64,000 nucleotides of DNA from a virus. Both the position numbers and the translations under genes were made by a program. Within the stretch, counting starts at the first letter, position 1. Each line of letters begins with the position of its first letter. The DNA is taken from the IMG/VR virus record IMGVR_UViG_3300009431_000002, positions 62,001 through 126,000 of that record, one strand, 5' to 3'. Below the pieces are notes generated by a model. The model saw nothing but the letters and a program-made list of their open reading frames with translations. It was not told where the DNA came from and did no database searches. Shown here piece by piece: positions 15,229 through 23,377 of this stretch.

Positions 15229-16478
15229 TGGAGCTGTCCGAGAAGAAGCAATCGCTGTTCGACCTCACCCGTGAGCTGCTGGACATCGCCTGGAAGGCCG
15301 ACAAGAAGTCACCGACGTCCGTGGCGCTCGCATGCCTCTCGTCCGTGGGGGCCATGAAGACCTACGTCCAGAGCCAGGACACGCTGCAGCGGCGGGTCAG
15401 GCGCCTCGGCGTGGAGGAGGAGTACACGGCGATGCGCTCCTTCCTCTACGAGGCGCTGGTCCGCATCTGCGGCCACCCCGAGGTGGACTGGGTGAGGGGC
15501 GACAACGAACTCCACCGCTTCGACCTCAACGGCACCCACGCCTACTTCCTCAAGGCCAAGAACGAGCCCGAGGTGAAGAACGGCGCCTACCTCTCCAACA
15601 AGGAGGCGTTCGGCCGGGTCTTCCGACGCATGTTCTGGGAGAAGCAGGGCGGCGACGCCGTCACCCTGCTCACACGCAAGCACCGCTGGATGACCTTCAT
15701 CGTCCCCCACCAGTGGGTCGGCGAGGCTGGGGCCGTGGTCGGCAAGCACGACCCCGAGACCCTGCTGGAGCGCCTGCAGCCCTTCCTCGACCGGGGCATC
15801 GGCTGCACCCTCCTCATCGCCGGGCAGCCCGGCACAGGCAAGACCTCGCTGGCCCGCCGTGTGGCGGGCACACGGGGCAAGGTCCTGCGCGTCACACCCG
15901 AGGCCATGGAGCACATCCCAGCGCCCACCTTCATCGAGATCGTGGAACTCACGGCGCCCGACGTCCTGCTGCTCGACGACTTCGACCGGGCCGGGAGCTG
16001 GTGGACCACCCGCTTCCTGGAGCAGATCGAGTCCCTCAACGAGCAGGCACGGTCGACCGGGAGGCTCGTCATCGCCACGGTGAACAGCCTCAAGTCCCTC
16101 GACAGCGCCCTGAAGCGGCCCGGCCGCTTCGACATGCTCGTCGTGGTGGACCTGCCTACGGCCACGGAGCGGCGTGCCATCCTGGCCCACTACCTCGAGA
16201 AGATGGGGGTCCGTGGTGTCACCCACCAACGGCTCGTGGCGCTGGGGCGCAAGACCAAGGGCATGCCCGGGGCCTACCTCGAGCTGCTCGCCGAGCGCAT
16301 CTCCATCTACGGCGTCGAGCACATCAACCGGGAGATGGCCGACATCAAGCAGCACTTCGAGCTGTGCCACGACTTCGAGGAGTCCAAGTACATCCACGAC
16401 CTACTCAGCGGCGCCCTAGCCAAGCAACGTGAGGAGGGCGGGAGCGAGAGCGGTCCGTCGACCGTGGAGAAGGCGTGA
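15228..16478 (+). CDS. AAA+ ATPase
   Basis: ATG 15228 is chosen over an in-frame GTG two codons upstream because of GCGGAGGC spacing. The 416-residue protein has Walker A GQPGTGKTS (199-207), Walker B DVLLLDDFD (about 245-253), sensor 1 VIATVNS (N286) and the arginine-finger region LKRPGRFDM (about 296-303). This layout belongs to the classic (FtsH/Cdc48-type) AAA clade. The N-terminal 180 residues are not recognised and may bind the substrate or partner. It lacks the HExxH protease of FtsH. It could be a remodelling or loading ATPase. Confidence 0.75.
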   Translation: MELSEKKQSLFDLTRELLDIAWKADKKSPTSVALACLSSVGAMKTYVQSQDTLQRRVRRLGVEEEYTAMRSFLYEALVRICGHPEVDWVRGDNELHRFDLNGTHAYFLKAKNEPEVKNGAYLSNKEAFGRVFRRMFWEKQGGDAVTLLTRKHRWMTFIVPHQWVGEAGAVVGKHDPETLLERLQPFLDRGIGCTLLIAGQPGTGKTSLARRVAGTRGKVLRVTPEAMEHIPAPTFIEIVELTAPDVLLLDDFDRAGSWWTTRFLEQIESLNEQARSTGRLVIATVNSLKSLDSALKRPGRFDMLVVVDLPTATERRAILAHYLEKMGVRGVTHQRLVALGRKTKGMPGAYLELLAERISIYGVEHINREMADIKQHFELCHDFEESKYIHDLLSGALAKQREEGGSESGPSTVEKA

Positions 16479-17107
16479 GCCCCCTGCCTCCAGACTTCGA
16501 CATCCTGCAGCACATCAACCTCGCCATCGTGCCCGAGGAGCGGCCCCGAGACGAGAATGGCCTGCTACTGGGCACAGCGAGGTTCTGGGTGGCGACGCAG
16601 GGCATGGCGAAGTTCAGCCGGCCCGAGCTGGAGATGCGCTACCTGCACTTCCTGTCCGTGCCCCAGGCCCTCCAGACCCTCGGCACCCTCGCCCACCACA
16701 GCGTGGCCGTGAACCCCATCCGGCCTGGTCAGCAGATCAAGGACGTGACGGGGTTCACCCCCTGCTACCTGCAGGGCGTGGCGACCGACAACCCCTTCTG
16801 GAAGGGCAAGGGCGTGCAGTGCGTGCGGCTCGTGGTCGTGCGCATCGAGTTCCACGCCTGCGGGCAGTGCGGCACCAAGAGCGGTGACGCAGCAGTGGGC
16901 GAGGGCATCGCCGTCGACCCAGAGTTCATGTCCGCCTTGGTGCTGGTCCACGGCCTCGGCTGTCCCGACGACGAGCAGGACGCCGTGGACTTCTGGGCGC
17001 CCATCCTCGCCGACACGTTCCCCTGGCCAGACGACAAGATCGAGCGGCTGTGCCGCACGATCCACCGCAACATCGTTGCGAAGCACGGTGAGTCCGGGGG
17101 AGGATGA
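16475..17107 (+). CDS. Unrecognised 210-residue protein with Cys pairs
   Basis: GTG start in a GTGA overlap after the AAA+ ATPase. It begins MSPLPPDFDILQHINLAIVP and carries HACGQCGTK (CxxC) near residue 130. It contains helices ELEMRYLHFLSVPQALQTLG and no catalytic motif. It is the last rightward gene of the first segment and may be functionally linked to the ATPase. Confidence 0.55.
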   Translation: MSPLPPDFDILQHINLAIVPEERPRDENGLLLGTARFWVATQGMAKFSRPELEMRYLHFLSVPQALQTLGTLAHHSVAVNPIRPGQQIKDVTGFTPCYLQGVATDNPFWKGKGVQCVRLVVVRIEFHACGQCGTKSGDAAVGEGIAVDPEFMSALVLVHGLGCPDDEQDAVDFWAPILADTFPWPDDKIERLCRTIHRNIVAKHGESGGG

Positions 17108-17136
17108 ATTTCGACCCGGGGCTACTGCACGACGAT

Positions 17137-17478
17137 TCAGCGGCGGCCCCGATTGGAGCTCCCCTCTTGGCGCTTCGGCGCACGGGGACCCCCTCCCCCG
17201 GGTGAGGGAGGGGAGCTCCTCTTTAGCCTGGGAAGCTGCAGCATCTTGAGCATCAGGGCAGCGAGGCCCGGACGCTTCTTCTCCGGTGGCGTGCAGATCC
17301 GCAGCCTGTCCCCGGGCTTGGGCGTGCGGTGGGTCGGGAACCGCACCCACGTACTGCCGTTCCACACCTGGACGCCGAACTTGGCCGCCTCAGGCATCCA
17401 GCCGAGCTGGTGCAGGACGAGGTTCAGCGGCCGCGCAGGGATCTCACGGGTCTGCCCACGGTTCGTGATGGTCGTCAT
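17137..17478 (-). CDS. Unrecognised 113-residue basic protein, last gene of the leftward operon
   Basis: Start at ATG 17478 in an ATGA overlap with the previous gene. The product begins MTTITNRGQTREIPARPLNL and has LVLHQLGWMPEAAKFGVQVW and a basic tail. The last 25 codons run through the rightward terminator hairpin and are rich in Gly/Pro/Arg, so the C-terminus may be an artefact of that overlap. Confidence 0.5.
   Translation of the reverse strand: MTTITNRGQTREIPARPLNLVLHQLGWMPEAAKFGVQVWNGSTWVRFPTHRTPKPGDRLRICTPPEKKRPGLAALMLKMLQLPRLKRSSPPSPGGGGPRAPKRQEGSSNRGRR
17155..17227 (+). terminator. Long hairpin terminator with TTTAGCC tail
   Basis: A perfect 12-base inverted repeat (GGAGCTCCCCTC at 17155-17166, GAGGGGAGCTCC at 17208-17219) encloses further G/C hairpins and is followed by TCTTTAGCC. 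It ends the rightward unit and lies in the region where the leftward operon also ends, inside the coding end of that operon's last gene. Confidence 0.6.
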
Positions 17479-17687
17479 GCCTCGGCTGCCCCGGGGTAGA
17501 GGTGATCGAGGAGCTCGGGATGCAGCCGCAGGAGGTTGACGAGCGCCGGGGCGAAGGTCGCTGCCGCCAGGCGCGCCGCCAGGTCCTCGGCGAAGCCCTC
17601 GGGGCAGTCGTCGATGGTCTCCTGCAGCGTACGCTCCAGCAGTGGCGACACTGTGTCGGCGAACGCCGTGTGCAGGGGGTCGGTCAT
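17475..17687 (-). CDS. Unrecognised 70-residue acidic protein
   Basis: Start at ATG 17687. The product begins MTDPLHTAFADTVSPLLERT and is helical. One of the five CGACACTGTGTCG palindromes lies inside it and encodes ADTVSP. The stop overlaps the next start (ATGA), and its own start lies inside the end of the upstream gene. Confidence 0.55.
   Translation of the reverse strand: MTDPLHTAFADTVSPLLERTLQETIDDCPEGFAEDLAARLAAATFAPALVNLLRLHPELLDHLYPGAAEA
17646..17658. repeat. CGACACTGTGTCG palindrome (copy 1 of 5)
   Basis: A 13-base perfect palindrome (odd centre T), flanked by G and G, inside the leftward gene 17475-17687. It is the shortest of the five copies and the only one in the left half of the leftward operon. 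Confidence 0.45.
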
Positions 17688-18022
17688 CGTAGTCCGAACG
17701 CATCCGGGTGCAGGGCGAACCCGTTGACGTACTGGCCGGTCGAGTCCTCGAGGGTCAGGTAGAGGATCACGTCCTCCACGTTGAAGCCCACCTGGATGTC
17801 GCCGTTGATCACACGCTCCAGGTAGGACGTGACGGCCTCTGCGAGGGCCTTGGGCTCTGCGATGTGGCCCTCGTCCGTGAGCTTGAAGGCCGGCAGCACG
17901 TCTCGCTCGAGCAACCGCCGCACATGGAGTGAACGAACCTCACCAGCGGGCATGCGCTGGTCAACAGCGCCGCCGTCGATGGCAACTACCTTCCTGGGCG
18001 CAGGCTCAGGACGTGTCCGCAT
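17684..18022 (-). CDS. Unrecognised 112-residue protein
   Basis: Start at ATG 18022. The product begins MRTRPEPAPRKVVAIDGGAV and has a regular helix-strand pattern with several acidic residues (YLERVINGDIQVGFNVEDVI). No motif is recognised. It sits between the glycosyltransferase and the small acidic protein in the same operon, overlapping the latter by 4 bases. Confidence 0.55.
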   Translation of the reverse strand: MRTRPEPAPRKVVAIDGGAVDQRMPAGEVRSLHVRRLLERDVLPAFKLTDEGHIAEPKALAEAVTSYLERVINGDIQVGFNVEDVILYLTLEDSTGQYVNGFALHPDAFGLR

Positions 18023-18025
18023 GAG

Positions 18026-19021
18026 CTACACCTCCACTTCGGGGGTTTCTGGAACACCCACCGCTTCATCATCCCGCCGCACTGAGGGCATCGGCGCGTC
18101 ACCGGCGCGCCTTTCCGGCATCACCCCCGTGGGAGCGGGCGCTTCGTCCGTCGTTTCTTGCTTCGCACTGGCTCTCCTTGCGTTGCGGGCGGCCAACCTG
18201 TCGCTGAACGATGTCGGCAGCCTCGTCGGCGCCACCGCAGGGCCTGCGGGACGCCTCGGGGTCACTGTAGCAGGGTTCTGGACGTCCACGTCGGCCAAAC
18301 GAGCCCGTTCAGCCCTCTGTAGGCGTGCCCGACGGGCCCTGTCGGCCGTCGTGAGGCCGCGGAAGGCACTCCCACGGCCGTAGATGGCCCCCAAGGTGTC
18401 CACAGGGACGCCTTTGAAGCCTCGACCGAGCATCTCGGCGACCAGACGCTGGTCCTCACCACGTCCAGGGGTCCACCAGATGCCCGACTTGGCCCCCACG
18501 ACGCCTGCGCGGTGCATCAACTCGTCCGGGATGACCGTCCCGAGCTGCCAGGGGATGCCCGGACCGAACTTGGGCTCGGCCACGAGCCGCTCGTGGACCG
18601 AGTTCTCCCAGTCCGGGCCCTGGTTGCGCACGAACATGGTCCTGGACCAGCAGAAGTCGATGTCTGGGCGGGCGTCCATCACCTTCACCCGGTGCTCGAG
18701 GGCCCAGGGGGTCATCACGTCGTCGTCATCGAGGTAGGCGATGTACTTGCCCTTGGCGATCTTGACGCCCTCGTTGCGCTGCAGGCCCCCTGAGATGCCC
18801 AGGGCCACTGGGAGCCGCAGAACACGCAGCCTGGGGTCGTACTTGCGCAGGATCTCGAGGATGTCGGCCGTGTGGTCGGTCGTGGCGTCGTCGACGACAA
18901 TCACCTCGATGTCCTGCAGCGTCTGGCCGAGGCACGAGAGCACGGCGCCCGCCATGATGCGGTCGCGTGACTCGCCCGGCGGGCCTCCAGTGGGGATGAT
19001 GACGCTGGCTACGACGTTCAA
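18026..19021 (-). CDS. Family 2 glycosyltransferase
   Basis: TTG 19021 is used as start because it forms a TTGA overlap with the stop of the upstream methyltransferase and has AGGAGAG before it; no ATG fits. The 331-residue product begins with the GT2 nucleotide-binding pattern (VVASVIIPTGG, IEVIVVDDATTDHT) and has the metal-binding acidic run AYLDDDDVM (Asp98-Asp101). It continues with GIWWTPGRGEDQRL, which fits the acceptor loop of the GT-A fold. It should transfer a sugar from an activated donor. The C-terminal 90 residues are Arg/Ala-rich and disordered. Confidence 0.75.
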   Translation of the reverse strand: MNVVASVIIPTGGPPGESRDRIMAGAVLSCLGQTLQDIEVIVVDDATTDHTADILEILRKYDPRLRVLRLPVALGISGGLQRNEGVKIAKGKYIAYLDDDDVMTPWALEHRVKVMDARPDIDFCWSRTMFVRNQGPDWENSVHERLVAEPKFGPGIPWQLGTVIPDELMHRAGVVGAKSGIWWTPGRGEDQRLVAEMLGRGFKGVPVDTLGAIYGRGSAFRGLTTADRARRARLQRAERARLADVDVQNPATVTPRRPAGPAVAPTRLPTSFSDRLAARNARRASAKQETTDEAPAPTGVMPERRAGDAPMPSVRRDDEAVGVPETPEVEV

Positions 19022-19653
19022 CGAGCTCTCCTGGTGCGCGCCGGCTGCCGGCGGCCGCGCTGGGGTGGGCCAGCTTGGCCGGCCCGGCGGAAGACCAGGA
19101 GGTTGTCGCAGAAGTAGTGCACCACGCCCTTGGAGCGCCAGTCGCGGACCCACCGCTGCATCACGGTGGTCTGCAGCTGGAACCCTCGACGCTCGAAGTG
19201 CCCGATCCAGTGGTCCGCGGGCATGAGATTGACGTGGTGGTGGCCGGGCTGTCCAGGAGGGGCGGCCGAGAAGACCAGCCAGTCCTTGGCGTGCCGCGCG
19301 ATGGTGTGGCAGGCGATGTCCGCCGTGTGGGCGGGCAGGTGCTCCAAGACCTCCATGCAGATGACCACGTCGACCTGCAGCCGGAGGTCCAGAGCCCTGG
19401 TGAGGTCGTGGATGTGGACCGGAGTGCCGGGATCCGCGAAGTCGAGGGCATGCGACGAGCCGTCGACGCCTGCGGCATCGCACCTGCGCTTGCGCAAGGC
19501 GTTGATGACACCGCAGGGGCCGCAGCCGATGTCCAGGGCGACCTTCGGCTTGATGTGCCGGGCGATGGTGTCGGCGATGACCACGGAGGAGTGCCGCTCC
19601 GTGGCGGCCACGGCCTCCATCCACTCCTTCGTGTACAGGTCGTTGAGGCTCAT
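19018..19653 (-). CDS. SAM-dependent methyltransferase (type 11-like)
   Basis: Start at ATG 19653, overlapping the upstream gene by 4 bases. The 211-residue protein has motif I VALDIGCGPCGVIN (residues 38-51), an acidic strand end (AAGVDGSSH) and the motif VVICMEVLEHLPAH typical of the methyltransferase 11 group. The C-terminal 15 residues are basic. It lies directly before the glycosyltransferase, so the pair may modify a surface sugar or another polymer. Confidence 0.7.
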   Translation of the reverse strand: MSLNDLYTKEWMEAVAATERHSSVVIADTIARHIKPKVALDIGCGPCGVINALRKRRCDAAGVDGSSHALDFADPGTPVHIHDLTRALDLRLQVDVVICMEVLEHLPAHTADIACHTIARHAKDWLVFSAAPPGQPGHHHVNLMPADHWIGHFERRGFQLQTTVMQRWVRDWRSKGVVHYFCDNLLVFRRAGQAGPPQRGRRQPARTRRAR

Positions 19654-20252
19654 GCCTTCCTCGTCGGTGCGGGTGGGCAGCGCAGCCGCGGCTTCACCGG
19701 CGCGGGCTGGATCGGTGGCGGCGACGGCGGCCCGTCCCACCAAGTCCTGGTGTAGTCGACCTCCGGCGTGTGGATCCAGACGTTGGGCACGGGCTGGTCC
19801 ACCTCGTGGTCGAAGTGGGCGTGGACTGCGTCCCTCACGTCCGGCCAGTGGTAGTCGTGGCCGGCGATCACACGCGTCTTGGGCGACCAGTCTCGGATGT
19901 CCTGGTCCACAGCGGCGTTGGAGTGGTCCCCGTCGATGAAGACCATGTCGGCGAGCACAGGCACGTGCTTCACGGCCTCGTGGGAGGTCATCTTCAACAT
20001 CACGACGGGCACCTCGAACGCCGCAGCCAGCTGCTGGAAGGTGCGGTAAGCCCACGCGTCCTCCCAGGGGTCGATGGCGTACACGCACTCCAGGCACGGG
20101 GCGTCGAGGACGTAGCTGAGGCTGAGACCGGCGTGGACGCCGATCTCGACGAGCGTGCGGACCTGGTGCTCCAGGATCGTCCGGCGGTACCACTCCCCTT
20201 GCTGGTCGTCGAACCAGCCGGAGGTCTGTACGCCTCGGACGGTCCGGCTCAG
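19650..20252 (-). CDS. Class I methyltransferase (methyltransferase 24-like), possible CTG start
   Basis: The reading frame contains LVEIGVHAGLSLSYVL (SAM-binding loop), CVYAIDPWED, DMVFIDGDHS and IAGHDYHWPDV, a set typical of methyltransferase 24 enzymes. No ATG, GTG or TTG fits the junction. The only start that repeats the overlap seen elsewhere is CTG 20252, overlapping the upstream TGA as CTGA, giving 200 residues. Alternatively translation begins further upstream, inside the previous gene. The substrate is unknown. Confidence 0.6.
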   Translation of the reverse strand: MSRTVRGVQTSGWFDDQQGEWYRRTILEHQVRTLVEIGVHAGLSLSYVLDAPCLECVYAIDPWEDAWAYRTFQQLAAAFEVPVVMLKMTSHEAVKHVPVLADMVFIDGDHSNAAVDQDIRDWSPKTRVIAGHDYHWPDVRDAVHAHFDHEVDQPVPNVWIHTPEVDYTRTWWDGPPSPPPIQPAPVKPRLRCPPAPTRKA

Positions 20253-20959
20253 CGCAGGTCCCAGCGGAGCGAGGGCACGGCGTCCACCAGCTCCACGTCC
20301 TCGAAGTCCAGGCCGCAGCCCTCGTAGTCGATGGTCACGCCCGGGAACCACACCTGCCCCTCACCAGCGGCCACCGCCAGTACCGTGTCGGTGATGAAGG
20401 ACTCCAGTCCCTGGGTGTCGTCTCCGAGGATCCCCATCCAGATCTCCGCCTGGATGCAAGCCGGGCCCTCGGGCTCCTGGTTCGACATGATGAAGAGCTT
20501 CACAGTGCCCACCGCGGCCGGCACCGTGGACTGCATCACGAGGATCACCTGCTCGTTTGGCTCCACCGGCGGCCACGGGTCGGGCACGTCGTGCATCTCG
20601 AAGCAGCGGTGGACGTCGATGATGCCGCCCTCGAGCGTCAGGTGGCCGTCGGGGTTCACCGCCTCGTCCTTGATGGGGTCCACCCAGGCCGCTGCGATGG
20701 TCAAGGCGCCCTTGGACGGGTCCGCAGCCATGCAGGGGTCGAAGCTGGGCTCGGTGCTCACCGTGGCCCAGGCCTCGGCGAGCTCGATGCCGTACACGGC
20801 CGTCTCGAAGCTCAGCTCGAGGTTGTCGGCGAACTTCTCCGGGTCCATCGGCTCGTCGGGCTGCTGTTCGCCGCCGGTCTCCGCCGGAGTGCGGCAGTCG
20901 GTGTTGCCCATCAGCATGGCCAGCGCGGCCAGCAGCAGGATCTGTGCGAGTCGTCTCAT
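20249..20959 (-). CDS. Secreted protein, possible lipoprotein (236 residues)
   Basis: Start at ATG 20959 (GGGAGGAAGGGACG before it). A signal sequence (MRRLAQILLLAALAMLMGN) is followed by TDC, a Cys near the cleavage site that only weakly resembles a lipobox. The mature part is acidic, has several Cys pairs (DPCMAAD, HRCFEM, GPACIQ, EGCGLD) that may form disulfides, and no recognised fold. It is exported, either periplasmic or outer-membrane anchored. Confidence 0.6.
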   Translation of the reverse strand: MRRLAQILLLAALAMLMGNTDCRTPAETGGEQQPDEPMDPEKFADNLELSFETAVYGIELAEAWATVSTEPSFDPCMAADPSKGALTIAAAWVDPIKDEAVNPDGHLTLEGGIIDVHRCFEMHDVPDPWPPVEPNEQVILVMQSTVPAAVGTVKLFIMSNQEPEGPACIQAEIWMGILGDDTQGLESFITDTVLAVAAGEGQVWFPGVTIDYEGCGLDFEDVELVDAVPSLRWDLR

Positions 20960-21054
20960 CGTCCCTTCCTCCCTTTGGGCTTCTCGCCCTTCTTTGTGGT
21001 CTTCTTCACGCGCGCCTTCTTGCGCTTCTTGCTCCCCAAGCGGCGGTGCTTCAC
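20956..21054 (-). CDS. Tiny, extremely basic protein (32 residues)
   Basis: GTG 21054 overlaps the upstream stop (GTGA) and its TGA overlaps the next start (ATGA), so both ends are fixed by the operon's usual junctions. Over half of the residues are Lys or Arg (KHRRLGSKKRKKARVKKTTK is the start). Such a peptide should bind nucleic acid or an acidic surface. It resembles the basic tail of the protein at 735. The amino-acid sequence alone does not prove expression. Confidence 0.55.
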   Translation of the reverse strand: MKHRRLGSKKRKKARVKKTTKKGEKPKGRKGR

Positions 21055-21449
21055 TCGGGCACCTCGCCGGCGGAGTCGTCATCGTCAAAGTAGCCCAGGG
21101 ACTCTGCCCACATGGCGTCCCCTTCCGTCGGTGGGTAGTGGGCGTCTTCCTCCCACTCCCAGGGGGTGTCGTAGTAGCCCATGTCGTCGAGCAGGAAGTC
21201 GTCGCGGCTGTCCCCGCGCGTCTGGATCCAGGCGTAGACGCACACGCCCATGAGCGCCACGCCGCAGACAGAGACCATGATCAGCGAGACGCCCTTCACA
21301 CTGAAGAACTTCCCGATCTTCACTTCGCCGACCGACTCGTCCTTGCCGAAGATGGCGAGGAGGAAGCATCCGAGCGCACCCAGGAAGGTGAGCGTGGCGC
21401 CCATGCAGGTACCGGCGAGCAGGAAGATGAAGGTCTCGCTATACCACAT
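21051..21449 (-). CDS. Membrane protein with two transmembrane helices and acidic tail
   Basis: ATG 21449 overlaps the upstream stop as TGATG; an in-frame ATG at 21455 is an alternative. The 132-residue protein has helices at about 7-34 (IFLLAGTCMGATLTFLGALG) and 50-72 (VSLIMVSVCGVALMGVCVYA). Its last 55 residues are very acidic and aromatic (DDMGYYDTPWEWEEDAHYPP). It may be part of the lysis cluster, for example a holin-like or accessory membrane protein; this is unproven. Confidence 0.6.
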   Translation of the reverse strand: MWYSETFIFLLAGTCMGATLTFLGALGCFLLAIFGKDESVGEVKIGKFFSVKGVSLIMVSVCGVALMGVCVYAWIQTRGDSRDDFLLDDMGYYDTPWEWEEDAHYPPTEGDAMWAESLGYFDDDDSAGEVPE

Positions 21450-21988
21450 CACCACCTCAGCGTGAGGGCGGGCTCCATCGTAGCAGGCTCGTCCTGTGCG
21501 TTGTCCACCAGGGCCACGATGAGGACGGTGACTGCGACGCCGATGCCCACGCCCACACCGAAGAGGATGGGCATGCCCTTCTCAGCGCGGTAGGCCCTGA
21601 GCTCGGCCTTCTCGACCTTCTGCTGCAGAGCGTCGATCTGGATGCCGGTGCCGGTCTCGATGCGCTCCCGGAGCTCCGACTCCTCCGCGTAGAGCGTTCT
21701 GTACTTGGTGTGCCCCGCGGCGTCCTCGATGGTGAGGTCGAAGGCCGTGTCGCCGAACAACGAGCCGAAGTACCACATGCCGGGCACGCAGTCCTGGCTC
21801 TCGTGGGGCACCTCTGGGCAGCGGACGACCGTAGGGAACGGGCCGAACCCATCCAGGATGGGGTCGTCTACAGCGCCCGTCCCCACGGTCTCTCCGTAGT
21901 CTGCTTCCTGGGCCTGGCAGGGCCAGGCGGCGATGACCATGCAGGTCACGGCAACAGCGAGCATGATCACGGCTGCGCGAAAGGTCAT
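21449..21988 (-). CDS. Exported protein with coiled coil and C-terminal membrane helix (spanin-like candidate)
   Basis: Start at ATG 21988 (longer upstream frame is a shadow). The 179-residue protein has a signal peptide (MTFRAAVIMLAVAVTCMVIA), a globular part with Cys (VRCPEVPHES, DCVPGMW), a coiled coil (TGIQIDALQQKVEKAELRAY) and a C-terminal hydrophobic helix (PILFGVGVGIGVAVTVLIVA). It lies just after the holin-like and endolysin genes, so a spanin-type role is reasonable. The helix at the C-terminus fits a unimolecular or inverted design. Confidence 0.5.
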   Translation of the reverse strand: MTFRAAVIMLAVAVTCMVIAAWPCQAQEADYGETVGTGAVDDPILDGFGPFPTVVRCPEVPHESQDCVPGMWYFGSLFGDTAFDLTIEDAAGHTKYRTLYAEESELRERIETGTGIQIDALQQKVEKAELRAYRAEKGMPILFGVGVGIGVAVTVLIVALVDNAQDEPATMEPALTLRW

Positions 21989-22377
21989 GGTCCCTGCCTC
22001 GCCTTCTCCAGCAGCATCCGCTTGCGCAGGTGCCGGTCGAACACGTCGCTGGACTGGTTGATCTCCTCCAGCTTCGTCGTCACCTGGTCGTGGGCCCAGG
22101 TCGCCTCTCGCTTCTTGACCTCGGCCTCGAGCTTGGCGTCGATGATCGACTCCTTGGCTCCCTCGATGACCTTGTCCAGCGGGTCGTCGCGCTTCACCGA
22201 CCCTCCCCTGCGCCCCAGGACCACCAGGACGAGCACGAGGAGGCTGACTGCGATGACGACGAAGGCCGGCCACCACGTCTTGATGAACGGACGAGTGGCC
22301 GGGAGGGCGTAGAGCACGCCGATGGCCGCGCAAACGCTGATGGCGGCGGCGATGAGGACAATGGCCCAGGGATCCAT
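21985..22377 (-). CDS. Inner-membrane protein with two helices and coiled coil (spanin/holin-like candidate)
   Basis: ATG 22377 overlaps the stop of the tiny upstream gene. The 130-residue protein has two N-terminal hydrophobic helices (about 5-25 and 36-56, WWPAFVVIAVSLLVLVLVVL) and a long charged helix (IIDAKLEAEVKKREATWAHD). It ends in a 4-base overlap with the next gene. This matches i-spanin or accessory lysis proteins in general shape only. Confidence 0.5.
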   Translation of the reverse strand: MDPWAIVLIAAAISVCAAIGVLYALPATRPFIKTWWPAFVVIAVSLLVLVLVVLGRRGGSVKRDDPLDKVIEGAKESIIDAKLEAEVKKREATWAHDQVTTKLEEINQSSDVFDRHLRKRMLLEKARQGP

Positions 22378-22472
22378 CAGCTCACTCCAATCCAGACCAG
22401 GAGACCGAGGACCAAGGCAGCCCAGAACTCCAGGCTGCCGAGGTCCACGTCCCCTGGCAGGTACTCCAGCAT
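22377..22472 (-). CDS. Tiny single-helix membrane protein (31 residues), holin-like candidate
   Basis: ATG 22472 overlaps the endolysin stop (TGATG) and its stop overlaps the next ATG (TGATG). The product begins MLEYLPGDVDLGSLEF and is followed by a hydrophobic helix WAALVLGLLVWIG. A single helix directly behind the endolysin fits a small holin or antiholin. Two junctions fix the gene position; function is inference. Confidence 0.55.
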   Translation of the reverse strand: MLEYLPGDVDLGSLEFWAALVLGLLVWIGVS

Positions 22473-23377
22473 CAGGCGACGCCGGCGGCCTTGGCCCTCG
22501 CCACGGCGTCAGCGATCTTGGCGCCGTAGTCCTGGGCCTTGCCCGGGCCGTTGTAGTACCGGGCGAATGTGACGTAGTCGCCGTCCTTGAGCGCCTGGTG
22601 CATCTTGACGTTGCTCTCGATGAACTCGAACATGCCGTCGATCTGCTCGGCGGCGGACTTGGACCACGCGTTGACCATGGCCACGGCGTTGTCGTAGCCG
22701 CAGGTCTCGGCGTTGAAGCCCATCATCTGGGGCAGGCCGAACGAGGTGGCGTCGTAGGCGGCCTCGGCGTCCAGGGACACGGCCAGGGCCAGCACCTTCC
22801 ACTCGTTCTTCTGGGTGCCGTGGCACTTCTCCCACTCGCCGTCGGGCTCGAAGCGCACCATGTGGCCGGTCCAGCGCTTGTCGGCGTTGTACTTGAAGTG
22901 CTGACGGAACTTGGCCTTGTTCGCCTCGCTCTTCTTGCCCCAGTAGTCCCAGAACACGTGGTTCTCGAACCGGGCCAGGAGGGCGCCCTTGTAGCCGAAG
23001 GCCATCCCGCCGGCCTCGACGAGCAGCACGGCCAGCACGGCCGACGGGGCGAACCCCATCTCGACCGCCTGCTCCTGCAGCACCTTGCCGTACTTGTTCC
23101 AGGTCTGCGCGAGGCGGGAGCCACCGCTCAGCAGGGTGTCCGGCTCCATGCCGGTCTTGGGCGGGTCGTCGATCAGCTTGAGCCAGATGTGCGGGCCGAC
23201 AGCGCCGTCGAAGGTGAGGTCGTTCTTCCGGCAGAAGTCCTTGACCGCACGCTCGGTGCCGCGGCCGAAGATGCCGTCGGGCCGACCGGCGTTGCAGTTG
23301 TGGATGTTCAGCCGCTCCTGCAGCTCCTTGACGGTGTCGTTGCGGTCGCCACGCTTCACGATGTCTCTGCTTGTCAC
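22472..23377 (-). CDS. Endolysin: peptidoglycan-binding domain plus N-acetylmuramidase
   Basis: GTG start at 23377 in a GTGA overlap; 301 residues. Residues about 8-70 are a peptidoglycan-binding type 1 domain (DTVKELQERLNIHN, PDGIFGRGTERAVKDFCRKN). From about 95 the sequence follows the N-acetylmuramidase (PF11860-type) pattern, with VLAVLLVEAGGMAFGYK holding the probable catalytic Glu121, FGLPQMMGFNAETCGY, and FARYYNGPG near the end. It should cleave the host cell wall at lysis. No signal peptide is seen, so it needs a holin. Confidence 0.85.
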   Translation of the reverse strand: MTSRDIVKRGDRNDTVKELQERLNIHNCNAGRPDGIFGRGTERAVKDFCRKNDLTFDGAVGPHIWLKLIDDPPKTGMEPDTLLSGGSRLAQTWNKYGKVLQEQAVEMGFAPSAVLAVLLVEAGGMAFGYKGALLARFENHVFWDYWGKKSEANKAKFRQHFKYNADKRWTGHMVRFEPDGEWEKCHGTQKNEWKVLALAVSLDAEAAYDATSFGLPQMMGFNAETCGYDNAVAMVNAWSKSAAEQIDGMFEFIESNVKMHQALKDGDYVTFARYYNGPGKAQDYGAKIADAVARAKAAGVA

